A stretch of DNA of 64,000 nt from Isochrysis galbana (taxonomy: Eukaryota; Haptophyta; Isochrysidales; Isochrysidaceae). The translations under genes were made by a program, and so were the position numbers. The notes beneath the pieces were generated by a model, which was not told the DNA's origin, did not search any database, and saw nothing but the letters and a program-made list of their open reading frames with translations. The stretch covers positions 1,878,145 to 1,942,144 of the forward strand of contig CM030944.1 in the NCBI GenBank assembly GCA_018136815.1. Reading direction: 5' to 3'. Of the stretch, positions 40,302-51,985 are shown piece by piece (position 1 is the stretch's first letter; every line of letters begins with the position of its first letter).

Positions 40302-43300
40302 GTGGCGGGAGTGCCCGCCGGCCCGCCAGCCTCCGCGGCGGAGAGCAAGCTAGAGGGGCCCGGCCACTCTTCTCCCACTCTCTTCCTCCCCTGCCCCTGC
40401 TCTGTGCGTGGCAAGCAAGCGCGTGGCGCACGATCAGTGTGCTGCACCCCTTCCCTCCGGTATACGCGGGGTCCTGCACGGATGGCTCCGGCCGCTCGCA
40501 TGGACTCAGCCTCCAGCTGCCGCTTCCGCTTTGGCGCTGGCTGGTTGGGTGAGGAGCACGACTACAGCGGTGTGGACTATCTGACCGTGTGGATCGGGCA
40601 GGGGAGCTCCTCCACTTCGGACCCTTCGTGCAGCTCGTCTCCATGCTTCAACAAGTGGTGGCATGGCGCTATGCTGCGGGAGGCAGAGCGCCGGTCTATA
40701 GGCGCCGCTTACTACGGGTGAGTGGACCGACGCGTGACAGTGTGCACGCGGCTCTGCTCTGCGCCACTTCACACCCCTTTTTTGCGTCAGGTACATCATC
40801 GCGTTCCTCGCTCGAGAGCGCGCAGGCCTACACGACTGCGATGTTGCGACCCCTGATGCTCCTTCCCTCTGCACGCATGGAGCGGGGTTTATTCGTGAGA
40901 ACCCTGAGGCAATCTTGGATGCCTACTCCCACTTCGCGGAGCGGACGGCGGCCACCATCGGACAGCAAGCAGAGGTTCTCTGGCTGATCGAGCCGGATTT
41001 CCATCAGTACAGCAGCTACACTCAGCACGGGGGAGGATTGTGAGTTGCAGCTCTTCACTATCCAGCTTGTTTGGACACTCTCCCACCCAAAGGGATTGCT
41101 AGGGAGATGGGGACACTGCTCGGATTGTGGGTAGTGGGTCGCAGCAAAGGGCTGCCTGTGGGGAGTGGTGCGGAATCATCACCTCTTGTCAATTCGCACG
41201 CCCCGCGACAACACCCTGACGCGTAGGTCCCATGAGGATATGGTCAACCTTTACCTTAGCATCACGCAGCGGATCCTCGCCCATTTGCCCAATGCGCAGC
41301 TTTCCATGGACATTTCGCCGTGGGTGGCAGATCAAGAAGCGTGGCTCGCTCCATTCATTGCCAGGTGACGAAAGCGTGCGTTGCTCGGACAAAACGTAGG
41401 CACTACCTTGTACGTGAGGGCGATGAGATGGGGATGTTGGTAGCTATCGTGCAGGGTAGGTGCTGCATTTCTAAGCCTTTTGTAGCAAATGCAGCGCGTT
41501 GTGTGATCGGGTACAAATTCGCCTCGCCACACGATAGGTGCCAGGTCGACTACTTGCACACCTCTGGCGGCCGGACGACTGCGGCGTCGCCGTTTATTCG
41601 TGCCGAGGCCTTGCACAACCCTGTGACATGGGCTGGAGTCCACTCGGCATCAGGCATGCGCACCCCATTTGCCTTTGTCCATCTGTGCGCTCCATCAATC
41701 GAGGTGCCCCCTCCTCACGCGTTGCCGGGCTACTGGGGACCACGCCATGCATGCTTCCGTTGGGTTCAGCGCTGTGTAAGGACCCCCTTGCTTCAACCGA
41801 AGGATCGTTGCCCCCAATCTGCCCAATGCTTGATTGTATGGTAGGTGGACGCGGCATCATCGCTGACACTGGGTATGGCGTCGGCGGGATATCCATGGGA
41901 CACAATGAGCAATGGGATGATGTGAGGCATCTCCAGGACCGTATCGCCGACGGAGTAGTTGCGGTGACGCAAGCCAATTACGATGCAAGACGAGCCGTTG
42001 TCCTGGAGAAGGTGTGGCATGTCCTGCGTTGTGTGGGTTAGATATCCGGTCGTCCGTCGAAAACAACGCTGCGGACGCACTTGCCCCCTACTCTCCATTG
42101 TGTATCTGCCTATGCGGCGATGCCCACGGCATCGATCACCGCCGTATGCAAGCTGTGGGCATGTACAGTGTTGTTTCATGCGCGGCGCGCTCTGCGCGTC
42201 TCATTCGCACTCCCCTATCGTGATCCCTACCGAATCGTCGGGCTCAACTATGACGTGTTCTCCTTGGTGCTGCAATTCTATTGACATCCATGTCACCCTA
42301 CTATCACAGGCCCGGAATTCACTGGCCGTTCTCCGTGAGTGCACCTGGCGCGACAAATGGCCACCGGCGTATGGTGACGGATTCGGTTCTACAAACGGTA
42401 ATTCTCGTGCTGCGATGCAGTTGCTCGTCCCGGCACTTCTTGCTTGCGTGGTCGCACTCGTGATCCGCAACATGTACTCCAAGTGTCAGCGAGCAAGCAA
42501 GAGTTCCGCTTTGGGTGCCTCCAGCGTGGAGGCGCGGTGCCATCACACCTCTGCGCGGCCGCAGGCTTCCTCGACCTCAAAGGGCGTGGCCGGGGTGGTT
42601 GGAAAAAACCGTGGTAGACGCGGCACTGCCCTTTCGCCTCCCTTCACAATGCTTGCGCCAGACTGCGGCGAGGCGGCTGGTGTTGAGCTCAAAGGGGTCA
42701 GTCGGCCGATTTTGCGAGCGGGGAGGAGCATGGTGAGCGCCGCTGCAAACCCCTGGAGCTGATGCGCGTATGGAATCCACACCCTTGCGCCGTGCATGCC
42801 GCTGACAATTCACGTTATTCCTATCTCTTGTTCGCATCTTGCCGTTGGTCTTAGGAGAGTTCGACCATCGATTCAACTGACGACGCTTCTACCAATGGAG
42901 GACCTCTGCGTCTAAAAGATCGAATTGGGAAAGTGTTAGGTGGCGACCTTGAGACAGCTGACGTGGCCTACAGCGACGGTACAACCGCCGAACCATACCC
43001 TAAGGCACCAATTGTGGTCGTTGACGGCGACGGTCATCCCTGTGCGACGTTTTTACCTTCTTCTACCAATAGCAACAAATGCTCTGGGACGCGTGCGAGG
43101 ACATGCGCAGATGCGGTGACCTCTATTTCCGAAATGAGACGACAGAGTATGAAGAAGGATAGGCGCACTCAATCACGGGGCAGGCCGGGTGAAGCTGCGA
43201 AAGTTACCAAGACGAAGAAAAAGAAGGCCTTGGGCAGCAGCACTAGCACCGTCGAGGTTGCGCTCGACGACACCGAGATAGCAGCTGGGGCTATCCGGCT

Positions 43301-43475
43301 GAAGGGTGGTGCACCACTAACGGAGGACGTCTCGTCGAGCGGCCCCCATTGTATGCTGCTTGCGCTAGTTCCTTCCCAACCCTCCCGAGGCCCGATAGTG
43401 CCGCGGACTAGTCGCCGTGCCGCTGTGCTATTAGACAGCAAGCCGCACGTATTGATCGGTCAATCGGGGCATTGA
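40302..43475 (+). CDS. Glycosidase-like ectoprotein with C-terminal membrane anchor
   Basis: Exons 40302-40717, 40791-41039, 41227-41364, 41538-41653, 41845-42011, 42310-42732, 42855-43475 join in phase (709 aa; the first exon's start is uncertain). The ectodomain resembles a family of secreted, often cellulose-binding-module-linked fungal proteins of barrel type: KWWHGAMLREAERR, YYGYIIAFLARERAGLHDCDV, SLCTHGAGFIRENPE, VLWLIEPDFHQY, NAQLSMDISPWV, YLHTSGGRTTA, GIIADTGYGVGGISMGHNEQWDDV and GVVAVTQANYDA. Conserved E/D residues (LIEPDF, MDIS) would suit a retaining glycosidase, but I know no assigned activity. A membrane span (AMQLLVPALLACVVALVI) and a basic, low-complexity tail follow. Intron 4 (41654-41844) has a GC donor (CAG|GCATGC); the join restores SASG-GRGIIADTGYG. 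Confidence 0.75.
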
Positions 43476-43621
43476 CAACTGCCGGTCGTTGACATCGCGG
43501 TGCATTTGTGCCACGCTGCTGCATTGGCCTAAGGGCGGCATGTAGTGGTTTCGTCAATTGTAATGAGTTGGCGCCAACTCGCCAGCACATTGATTGGGGC
43601 TCGCTATCACTCAATACAATC

Positions 43622-43800
43622 ACACACTTAAAAAAAACATTCTTGAAGGTGTCCGCTGAGCTACTAATGACTCACACCCTTTCGCGCGCTCACGCCGACA
43701 ACGCCTATACCCCTACCTCTACTCTTCCTTTCCGCTCCCCCCCTCGTTCCTTTTTTTTTGGTTTTGGGGGGTCGGCCCACGTACACTACTTTGGGCCTCG
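43622..43800 (+). repeat. Dispersed repeat G, copy 3
   Basis: Starts 147 nt after the glycosidase-like gene's stop codon with an A-run and CATTCTTGAAG, and ends at GGCCCACGTACACTAC. Same orientation as the gene. The stretch 43801-44138 holds no gene. Confidence 0.6.
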
Positions 43801-44138
43801 CGTTGGGGAAAGGGGAGGGGCAGGGGGCAGGCCTCTTGTGTGGGCTGTCGGTGGTCTCGGGCGGCGTCCGCCCCGTTGTGGGGGCCCGGCCTTCGGCCTT
43901 CCCCAGTGGATTACTCGTTTTGGGGCCCTTCGTCCCCCGCGTCTTGCTGCTATCCTTGGTCGCTCTGTCTGGTGTCGTCTTTGTGTATCACTATGTGCTC
44001 TAGTTTTAGTCGTTCGTTCTAGTAGTACTGTGAGTTTGCGGCTTGGTACAAGTTCGTTGTCATCTATTGTTTTTGTTTCAAAGATCGGGCGAAATTCATT
44101 GATGTCTATGCGTTTTTTTGTTGTCGGCCCATGCATGG

Positions 44139-44300
44139 AACCTACTTTCATAAGTAGGGGTCAATGGGGGCCTCGCGCTACCCCTCCCTCCATCGCGGAC
44201 ACCCCCAGGGGCCCAGGGGTGGGCCCGTACAATCAACCACAGCCCCTGCAGGAAGGGAGGGGAGCGGCGGAGCGGCGCGCACTCCAGGACCATGACCCTA
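44139..44300 (+). mobile_element. Terminal-hairpin element, family A2, 3'-truncated copy
   Basis: AACCTACTT, loop TCAT, AAGTAGG (44139-44158), ATG at 44164. Compared with 33718 the stem has an A-T pair where that copy has G-T. Homology stops after AACCACAGCCCCTGC. Confidence 0.65.
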
Positions 44301-44567
44301 TCAATTTAATGCTCGTTGAAGAACAATCCATTTGTTCGCAGCCGCGAGCCTCTGCAGGCTATATTTCGCTTTTTTCCGCTCTACCGTTATAACCGCGATG
44401 GTACATCATCAATCTTCGTTCTTATGCTTATGTCTATCTATACGTCTACGACGTCTCCAAGCTTCTATCAATCACTACATTTCATTCAATGGTAGTCTAC
44501 CATTATATCCACGTGGCCAAGCAGCTTCTACAGGCTTCTTTCTACTCGGAATATGAATATGCTCTAG

Positions 44568-44942
44568 TGCCTCGTGCTTGTGCACGAGGTCAGTGCCGCG
44601 GCGGTGTAGGGGCCCAGCCGTGAGGCTTTCCCTATGGGGTGCGGCTTGTGGCCGACTTGGTTCGTATGGTGGCTGGCCAATGCTGGCTGGGAGGAGGTGA
44701 GGATTGTGTGGGCCATGCTGGCCATGGTGAGCCTGCTGGTTCTTAGCTTTCCGGGGTCGGCACGGGGCGAGCCTCGTGCGCACCTGGGTCAGTGGGGCGC
44801 CCTCTCGCGGGCGCTTCAGTTGCGCGGCGTCCAGCATTGCCTGATCGTCCGGCGCGGCGGCGCGCGGCGCGGCGGGGGTGACGGTGGGGGGGGGAGGGGA
44901 GCGGCGCGCGCTCCATGACCCTATCGTTTTAACGATAGTTCC
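44568..44942 (-). mobile_element. Family B element with hairpins at both ends, copy 1
   Basis: On the minus strand it starts AACTATCGTT/AACGATAG (44940-44921), four bases, ATG at 44916 (MERAP-type start). It ends at a second hairpin, CCTCGTGC-loop-GCACGAGG (44571-44590). Copy 2 at 53749-54114 matches between these two hairpins and diverges outside both. The frames (TQVRTRL, HHGQHGPHNPHLLPA) are conserved between copies. Confidence 0.7.
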
Positions 44943-44989
44943 CGTGCTTCCACGAGAAATATCTCTTAAATTGCACGTTTACGTAGTTG

Positions 44990-45140
44990 TCGGCCTTAGA
45001 GGAAACGCAGGGGAAAACGTTGGCATGCGCACGCACGGCGTCTCCGCGGGGGAACCGATGGTGCCCATGCGCGGCGTGCACATTGGTGCCTTAGGGGAAA
45101 AGCAGAGAAAAAAGTTGTTATGCCCACGCACGGCGCCCCC
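44990..45140. repeat. Diverged tandem repeat, period ~97 bp
   Basis: GGCCTTAGAGGAAACGCAG...CACGCACGGCG (from 44992) recurs as GTGCCTTAGGGGAAAAGCAG...CACGCACGGCG (from 45088). Confidence 0.6.
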
Positions 45141-45502
45141 TACTCTTTCATTTAATTTTAAAATAATGCTGCATAACTATGGACATTTGATCGCTCAATT
45201 CGACTGATGCCCCACAATTGACGGAACGACACCTTATCTACCCCCCCCCCGCCCACCCCCCGCGCGCAAAATTTTATAATATCAATTTCTAACGTAAACA
45301 CCATTTTCTAACGTAAACACTGGCGGCCTGTTTTTCGGGCTGTCTTCGGCTGTTTTTGTGTACAACCCCAAAACGGCTGTTTACACTGTTTTTCTTGGGC
45401 TTGTCAACTGTTTTTCACATGTAGGGAGAGTGATTTTCTCGGTCCCTCGGTAGCTCTCGGTGGGGCTGTTGGCGGTTGGCGATCGATAGGGAAAAAAAAT
45501 TC

Positions 45503-45522
45503 CCCCCGAGAGCTCTCGGGGG
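45503..45522. repeat. Perfect 20-bp palindrome
   Basis: CCCCCGAGAGCTCTCGGGGG. It sits in unannotated sequence near the motif TTTCACATGTAGGG (45414) and a cluster of CGATAG repeats. Confidence 0.9.
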
Positions 45523-46547
45523 TCCCCGATAGCCGATAGCTCCTGGGGGGCGTTGGCTCCTGGGGGGTAACATAAACATAAACAGATGTAGACGTCCCTA
45601 TTTTCATCTTTGTAAACTCCCGTGCAGTTTGCTTACATGAAACATCATGTAAAGAAATGTTTCACATTGACAGCCACCACACGTCGTTTTCTGATTTCCG
45701 TTGGATGGAGTGGGATGATGTAACGAATGGAGATAAGAAAGACCGGCAGTGCGGAGGCGAGGAGAGAAGAGAGGGAGAGTCCCCACCAAGCACCCCACCA
45801 CCACCAAGCAGATGGCGTCGTCGTCGTCGTCCGCCTGCTCTACTAACTACTCCACTCGTGTGAAGGAAGACCCCAGCGGTTCCTTTCGGGAAAAGTCTCA
45901 CACGGATACTTTTACTCTACAGGAGACACAATCATAGACTACAGGAGTGTGGCAGAAGGGCCAGGATCTTCACACCAGATTCACCTTTTTGAAGATGATC
46001 TCAAGTGTACTCTCTCTCTCTCTCCCCCCTCTGTCCTCTCCCCCTCCTCTCCTCCTCCTCTCTCTCTGAACGCACGTCACCACCCCCTCGCCATCCGTCG
46101 CCGAGACGACTTTTCTTTGACTCTCTCTCTCTCTCCGCCCCCCCCACCGAGCACTACAATACATGTTCATCCTCTCTCTCTTCTCTTCGCTCTCCTCCCC
46201 ACTTTCTCTCTCCTTTCCTCTCTCTTCCCCGCTTTGACTGTCTTCCCTTCCCGGAAGATCTCCTTCTCACCCCCTCCCCCCTCGCTGCGGAACTCTCTCC
46301 TCCATCCATCCTCTCCCCTCCCTCCTCTCCCCCTTCCCCCTCTCCTCTCTCCTCCGTACTCTCTCCTCTCCTCGCTCTCCTCTCTCCTCTCCCCCCACCC
46401 TACTCCCTCTCCTCCCTCGCCCCCTCTCCTCCCTCGCCCCCTCCCTCCCTCCCTCTCTCCCCTTCTCTCCCCCCCCCTCTCGCCCCCCCCCCCCCCCCCT
46501 GCCGCTCCCTCTCTTTACTCCCACCCCCTTCCACACACACGCACCCG
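45523..46547. other. Upstream flank of the homeodomain gene, strongly pyrimidine-rich
   Basis: From 46005 to 46540 the coding strand is nearly all C/T, ending just before the proposed ATG at 46548. It gives long spurious frames but no homology. Confidence 0.6.
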
Positions 46548-49500
46548 ATGCTGGAGCCGAGCGATGAGCGCACAGCTGGCTGGAATGTCGAGAGCCGTGA
46601 GCGCCGCCCTCCCCTCCACACACAGCACAGCACTGCCGGCAACGTGACAAGGGAAGGGGAGGGGCGAGGGGGAGGGGGAGGCGGGGAGGCAGCGGAGGCA
46701 TGGGACGGGTGGCACACCGGCCGGACGCGACTGGAGAGGAAGGGGGGGGGTGAAGAAGGCAAGCGACAGACAGAGGCATTGTCGCCTGCGCTTTTGAGGC
46801 TGGAGGGAAGGGGCGTGAGGGATGGGGCAAGTGAATGGAGGGGGGAAGGCGGAGAGAGCGGGGTGTCGCCTCCCACCCCGCCGCCCCTCTTTTCCGTACC
46901 ACCCGCGCGCAAGAAAGGGTTTGGCGAGCGCACGAGGTGGCGCATGGCCCTCATATGCACACTGCGCCAACTGAGCGCTGTTCGCTGCTGCGTGCCTCGC
47001 AGATGGCTTCGCTCTGACGCCCCCGTGGTCGCTGCTTCCTCGGCGCGCGCGCCCGAAGGCCAAGGATGACATTTACCTGCGCGCAGGCTCCGAGATCATC
47101 CACGAGCTTGAGCGGTCGGGCACGCGCGTCTACGGCTGGCTCGCGCAATGCAACCACGCAGTGCCCGACTGCCGTCATCCCCACACATACATCTTTGTGA
47201 AGGTCGGAACCTCTGCTCCGCACGTGGAGGGCGAAGGGCCCAAGACACAGGGAGGTGGCTTCTTCCGTCCTGATGCCGAGTGGCACTCTCCGATAGCAGT
47301 GCCGGGTGAGCTTGGCGTGTGGGTCACGACGGCTCGAATCTTCGCGCGGAAGGGCGTCAACTCAATGCTTGGCAAAATCGTGCGCGCTGTGCCGGGATGC
47401 GACAGCACTCGCGGGCCATTGATGTGGGATGGGGTAGAGCCGGCCTATTTACACATTTGAGATGCTCTGCTCGAGCTGTGCACCCGGCTCCACTCACACA
47501 CGCTGTCCTCGCTCATGGCCACCATACCCGTTCCCCTTGCTAGTTCACTCGAGTGCGCGTACGTAAAAACATTGCGCTGATCCCTCGCAAGCATCTACAG
47601 CGCAAGCTTCACCTCGAAGAGGTGGAGGTGGAGGGCTGGGGCTTCATTGCGCTCTGCCATTTTGCGCTTGAGATCGAGCCCTCGCCTGACATTGTCAAGG
47701 CGGCGGCGCGCGCGGTCGGGAAAGCAGAAGGATCGACATCCTCATTGCCCCCTGACTCTTCCTCTCAGCCTGAGCCGCTCGACGCGCCGGAAGGGAGATG
47801 GGCCGAGTCTCATCACCTCGTCCCCGGGGAACCTGCTTTCTGCGCCTGCTCCGCCACCGCCCGCCGCGCCACTGCTGAGGAGCCCGCCTCCGCCCCATCC
47901 GCATGTTCTGGACGGGCGACGGGCGGCAGCCGCGCCACGAACGGCGATCCGAGGCCGACCATTGGAAATGCAGGCTCTGCCTGCGACTCGATGGAAGTGG
48001 ACCACTCACGATTGAACGGCCCACTCGCGCGCACCTCGCTCCCGACGAGCACAGGCGTTGCTATGCCGACCAGCTCTCAGGCGTGCTCAGGGGACACTCC
48101 CGTGGTGATGGCCGTCGCAACTGGCACGCCGCCAACGGGGCTTGCAGCTATGGCAGTCCCCTCGCTGTCCGCTGATGCCGCAACGCTCGGCTCCGCTCCG
48201 CCTCTGGTCAAGGTGTCTGCGCATGCGCAGCTAGTGCGGGTAGGGCCAGCGATCACCGATGGATCAGCGGTGCCGGCATGCAGGTGGGACGGCAATTTCA
48301 CCTTCGGGGCACCTCACAGCTCTTGTGCCGAGGCCGCCGCACGGTGGACCGATGCGTCTCGACATGAGCCGGTGGCACAGTGGATGGACTTGTCTGGCCG
48401 AGAGCACGCAGGGCATTTTGTGGACGCGCGGCGAGGGCCATTGCCGCTGCGCTGGGCTGACACGCCCGGCGGCTCGTGCGTCCCGTTGACCTCGCGCTGG
48501 CCTGACGCTCCTGGCGTACCGTTGCGGGAGGGGTGGGGAGAGCTGCCTCGGTGGACTGAGGGACCTCACGTTGATCCGCTGGCAGGATGGAGCGAGACGG
48601 TGGGTCTTCGAACGGGAGGCCTCCTAGGTGCCAGCAGCGCCACTCCCCTGTTCATGCCCCTGGCTTGCGCCTCCGACCGCCTGTGGCCGCCGCGACCACC
48701 ACACTCACCTCGCTCTCGGGGCTCAGGCGGCGCCTTCGCGCCTGTGAACCGGGCTGACTCGCCGTCACGATGCCCACCGCCCATCTCGCACTCGCAACCG
48801 CCCGCATCGCCAAACTCGCCTAGCATGCGGGCCGCAGCCGCACTGCTTTCGGTTGGCGGGGGTGCTCCATCCGCAGCAAATGAAGACAACGGAGATCGTC
48901 CTGAGAAGCCGGACGATGAGCGCAGGCGTGCCTCCAAGTCGGCGTTGATGCGACTACTGTCCGGCGGCAGCCACGTGTCCGCTTTCAGTTCCGGCAACGC
49001 CGCTAGTGCTGGCAAACCAGCTCCTCTGGTGCCGGCGCCGGCGGCCGGCCCGGAGCGTTCACAGACGCGTCCGCCACCGCCGCCGCCGCCGCCAGATCGC
49101 ACCGCCGCCCTGCTCGCCCAAGCGGAGCCGTCAGCACGTGCTAACGGCACATCTGGTGGCGCGAGTGGCGACCGCTGGCAGCCCACACTTCAGGACGTCG
49201 CTCTCCTCGAACAGGTCTTCGAAATAGAGCCTTTACCTGGGAGGGCGACGCGTGAGCAGCTGGCGACGCATTTTGGGGTGACCCCTCGGCAGGTCCAGGT
49301 GTGGTTCCAGAATAAGAGGCAGCGAGTGAGGGTGAAAGCGCTCAAGCAGTCGCTTACGAGCCAAAATCCCGACGATGTGCTCGAGCTGGGTGCCTCACAC
49401 GAGGCAGCGTCCTTGTCGCCCCGCAGTAGAGCGGCCGCCTTCCTTGACGGCAATCGCATCCCATCAGTCCGCGGGGCAGTCGCCACACCCGCGGGCGCAT

Positions 49501-51308
49501 CATGCTCTTTCCGTCACCCTCGCAATCGGAGTCAGCTCCGATCTATCCGACTCCGGAGCGGAGGTAGGGCCAACATATCCTTGCGCACCGCGGTGCTCCC
49601 GGCGGAAGAGGGCGACTGCGCCCCGTCCAGCACAATGGTCCCAGCTCCAGCAGTAGCATCCGCCCGCGTGGCAAAGTCCAGAGTCTCCGCGTCGCTCGAC
49701 GAGGAGGAGACCGACGCGAGCTCCAGCAACGAGTCTGATTTCCTGTCGTCCTCAGCAGAGGCGCCCGCACCGCCACCACCACGACTCGAGACCGCAGCAC
49801 AGATTCTCTCTCGACTCGCTCCAGCGCGCTTTGAGCGAGGGCGGCTCATTCGACGCCCCTCACATGACGGCCCCGCGGTGCCCGACTTGTCTCGTGAGGC
49901 CCCCGACACGGCTGTGCGGCCATTGTCGGTCCATTCGGTCCTCGCACGTCGCAGGCCTGCACCCACGGCAGCGGGTAGCCTTCCTGCCACTGCGAAGCAC
50001 TCCCGGTCCCAAGGCCGGGCTACCGTCGAGCAGTCCTTCGCAAGCCCCAACGCCAACGTGCTCGCGCAGCTGGCGGCGAAGAATATCTGTGAGAAAGATC
50101 CGCTATGCAGTCGCGGCTTCCGCCATGGCGGTAAAGGCGGGCCGTGCTCCCGCAAACGGCCAATGATGCCCCAAGCCCTACCTCATCCCCCGCCACATTC
50201 CGCAGAAGAACAAGCGGCTGAGGCCTGTGGACCGCAAGAATACGAGGAAGCGTACGCGCGTCACATGTTCGACGCTTGGTCTGCGCTGACACGAGCGGTT
50301 GAGAACCGCGAGGGCTGGCTTCCGAAGGCGCATCTCCTCTCGCGCTGCCTCGAATCTCGGCACGTCAAGGAGGAGACGGCCAAGCGGATCCGCCAGCTAC
50401 ACGAGCGGTGCACCGCGGAGCCGGATAACGGCAGGTTGAGCGCTTCGTTACGACGGATCCTCATTGCAACGGGCCGGACGGTGCTCGCCAAGGCGCCCAA
50501 CGATTGGGAGAGTGGGAGTGCAGCCAGCGTCGACGACATAGATGCTCCCCTGCTTGACCTCCCCCCACCCCGTCCTCGCAAACCACCTCGTCCTGTGCGC
50601 CCGGTTGGCCAGTGTCAAAAGGACCCACTGTGCACGCGCGGGTTCAAGCATGGGGGTAAAGGCGGTCGTTGCTCCTATACTCTTCATAAACGTGAGGTAC
50701 CACACGTGACAGACGGCGTAAAACTCCCTACCGGCGAAGATGAGCCCAAGGCGCTCGAGGGTGGAGATGGGGATGTGCAGAATCACGACTCAAATGAGAC
50801 GAGCCATCTGGCTGTACTCGAGCTCAGCGGAGAGCAGAGACAACGACAGCCGCCGCAGGCCCTTGGATCTGAAGAAGGTGGCAGCAAGCACGGAGGCCGC
50901 GTGGAACTTGACGATTCAGACGCCGCCGATTCAGATGGGGGCTCGTCAGGTGCAAACACGTCGGATGGGGACAGATCGGATGAGGACAGCTCGGATGATG
51001 AAGGTACGGGCAGCGAGAGCTCTGAGGCTGGCGGATCGCATGGCAGTGGCGGGTCCGATGGAGACAACGCTGAGGATGGCAGCGCGGCTGAAAGCGACGA
51101 CTCGGAGAGTGATGACGGTGAGTCGGATGACGGAGCGTCCGACGAGGGCTCAGGCTCGGATGATGATTGCAGTGATTCCACTGAAGGAGGTGAGAGCGAA
51201 GAGAGCGAGCTCGCGTCGTGGGCAAGAGACGATTCAAGCCAGGCGGAAATGGATGCAGACGTTGGCAGGGAAGACCATCGCCCTTTTCCTGAAATGGTCC
51301 GCGGATGA
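46548..51308 (+). CDS. Large homeodomain protein with two CX5CX5HX6C repeats and acidic tail
   Basis: Exons 46548-46596, 47003-47379 and 47544-51308 (in phase, 1,396 aa; the first exon is the least certain). Residues 20-200 form an unrecognised but ordered domain (ELERSGTRVYGWLAQCNHAVPDC, then NIALIPRKHLQRKLHLEEVE). Residues 380-490 carry a degenerate W-[TAPM]-D repeat. A homeodomain lies at about 686-745: LLEQVFEIEPLPGRATREQL and the recognition helix RQVQVWFQNKRQR. Two zinc-knuckle-like repeats follow at about 991-1010 and 1166-1185, sharing KDPLCxRGFxHGGKGGxC. The last 180 residues are Ser/Asp/Glu-rich. Role: sequence-specific DNA binding is well supported by the homeodomain; the rest is unknown. 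Confidence 0.8.
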
Positions 51309-51493
51309 GAGCCCCCTTTTCCGTATTTTTGGGCTCGCTCTTGATGGGGCCTGATGGGGCCTGTTTGCAGAGCACCCAAGGGCAACCTTGGGCTAGGGAT
51401 GGTGGCCTCTTGCGTGTTGTGCTGCAAGGCACATGTACTACCTTCGTTCTAAAACTCAAAGTTCCTTTTTACAAGTAAAATTATACTTGGTTC

Positions 51494-51985
51494 AACCTAC
51501 TTTTATAAGTGGGGGTCAATGGGGGCCTCGCGCCCCCATCACTCCATCGCGGACACCCCCCCCGCCCCCGGGGTGGGCCCGTACATTCAACCCCAGCCCC
51601 TGCCCTCTGGCAGGGACAGGGCACTCATCATTCCTGCCCAGACCCTTAGGGGACGCGGGCCGCGAGCCGCACTCCCACGCCCGCATTGGGCCTGCCCTCG
51701 AGCTGACTCCCCGCCTGTCCTTGGTCCTTGGTCGCCAGGCATACAGGCATACAGGGGCCGTCGTCGGGTGGCGCTCCCATGGCCAGCGAGGCGAGCGCGT
51801 GGGAGAGGCATGGGGGGGCCAGGGGCTGAGCCCCAGCCTCCACTGCCCCCTGAGCTGCCCTTGCTCGCCCTCTGGGAGCCCCCAAATGACCTCTGAGAGC
51901 CGGAGAGCAGGCCAGGGCGCGCCGCATGGCGACGCGCCGCATGGACAACGATGGGTGAGAGTGGAGAGACGGAGAGGGGGGGTTT
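51494..51985 (+). mobile_element. Terminal-hairpin element, family A2, copy 3
   Basis: AACCTACTT, loop TTAT, AAGTGGG (51494-51513), ATG at 51519. Near-identical to 33718-34190 over most of its length, with small indels. It lies 190 nt downstream of the homeodomain gene's stop. Confidence 0.7.

Noticed and set aside
46005-47069. 354-aa Ser/Pro/Leu-rich plus frame before the homeodomain gene
   Set aside because: Generated by the pyrimidine-rich leader. Only its short segment from the ATG at 46548 fits the splice phase of the real gene.
49532-50155. Minus-strand frames opposite the homeodomain gene
   Set aside because: The plus strand carries a clear homeodomain and acidic tail in one 3.8-kb exon; the minus frames are shadows.
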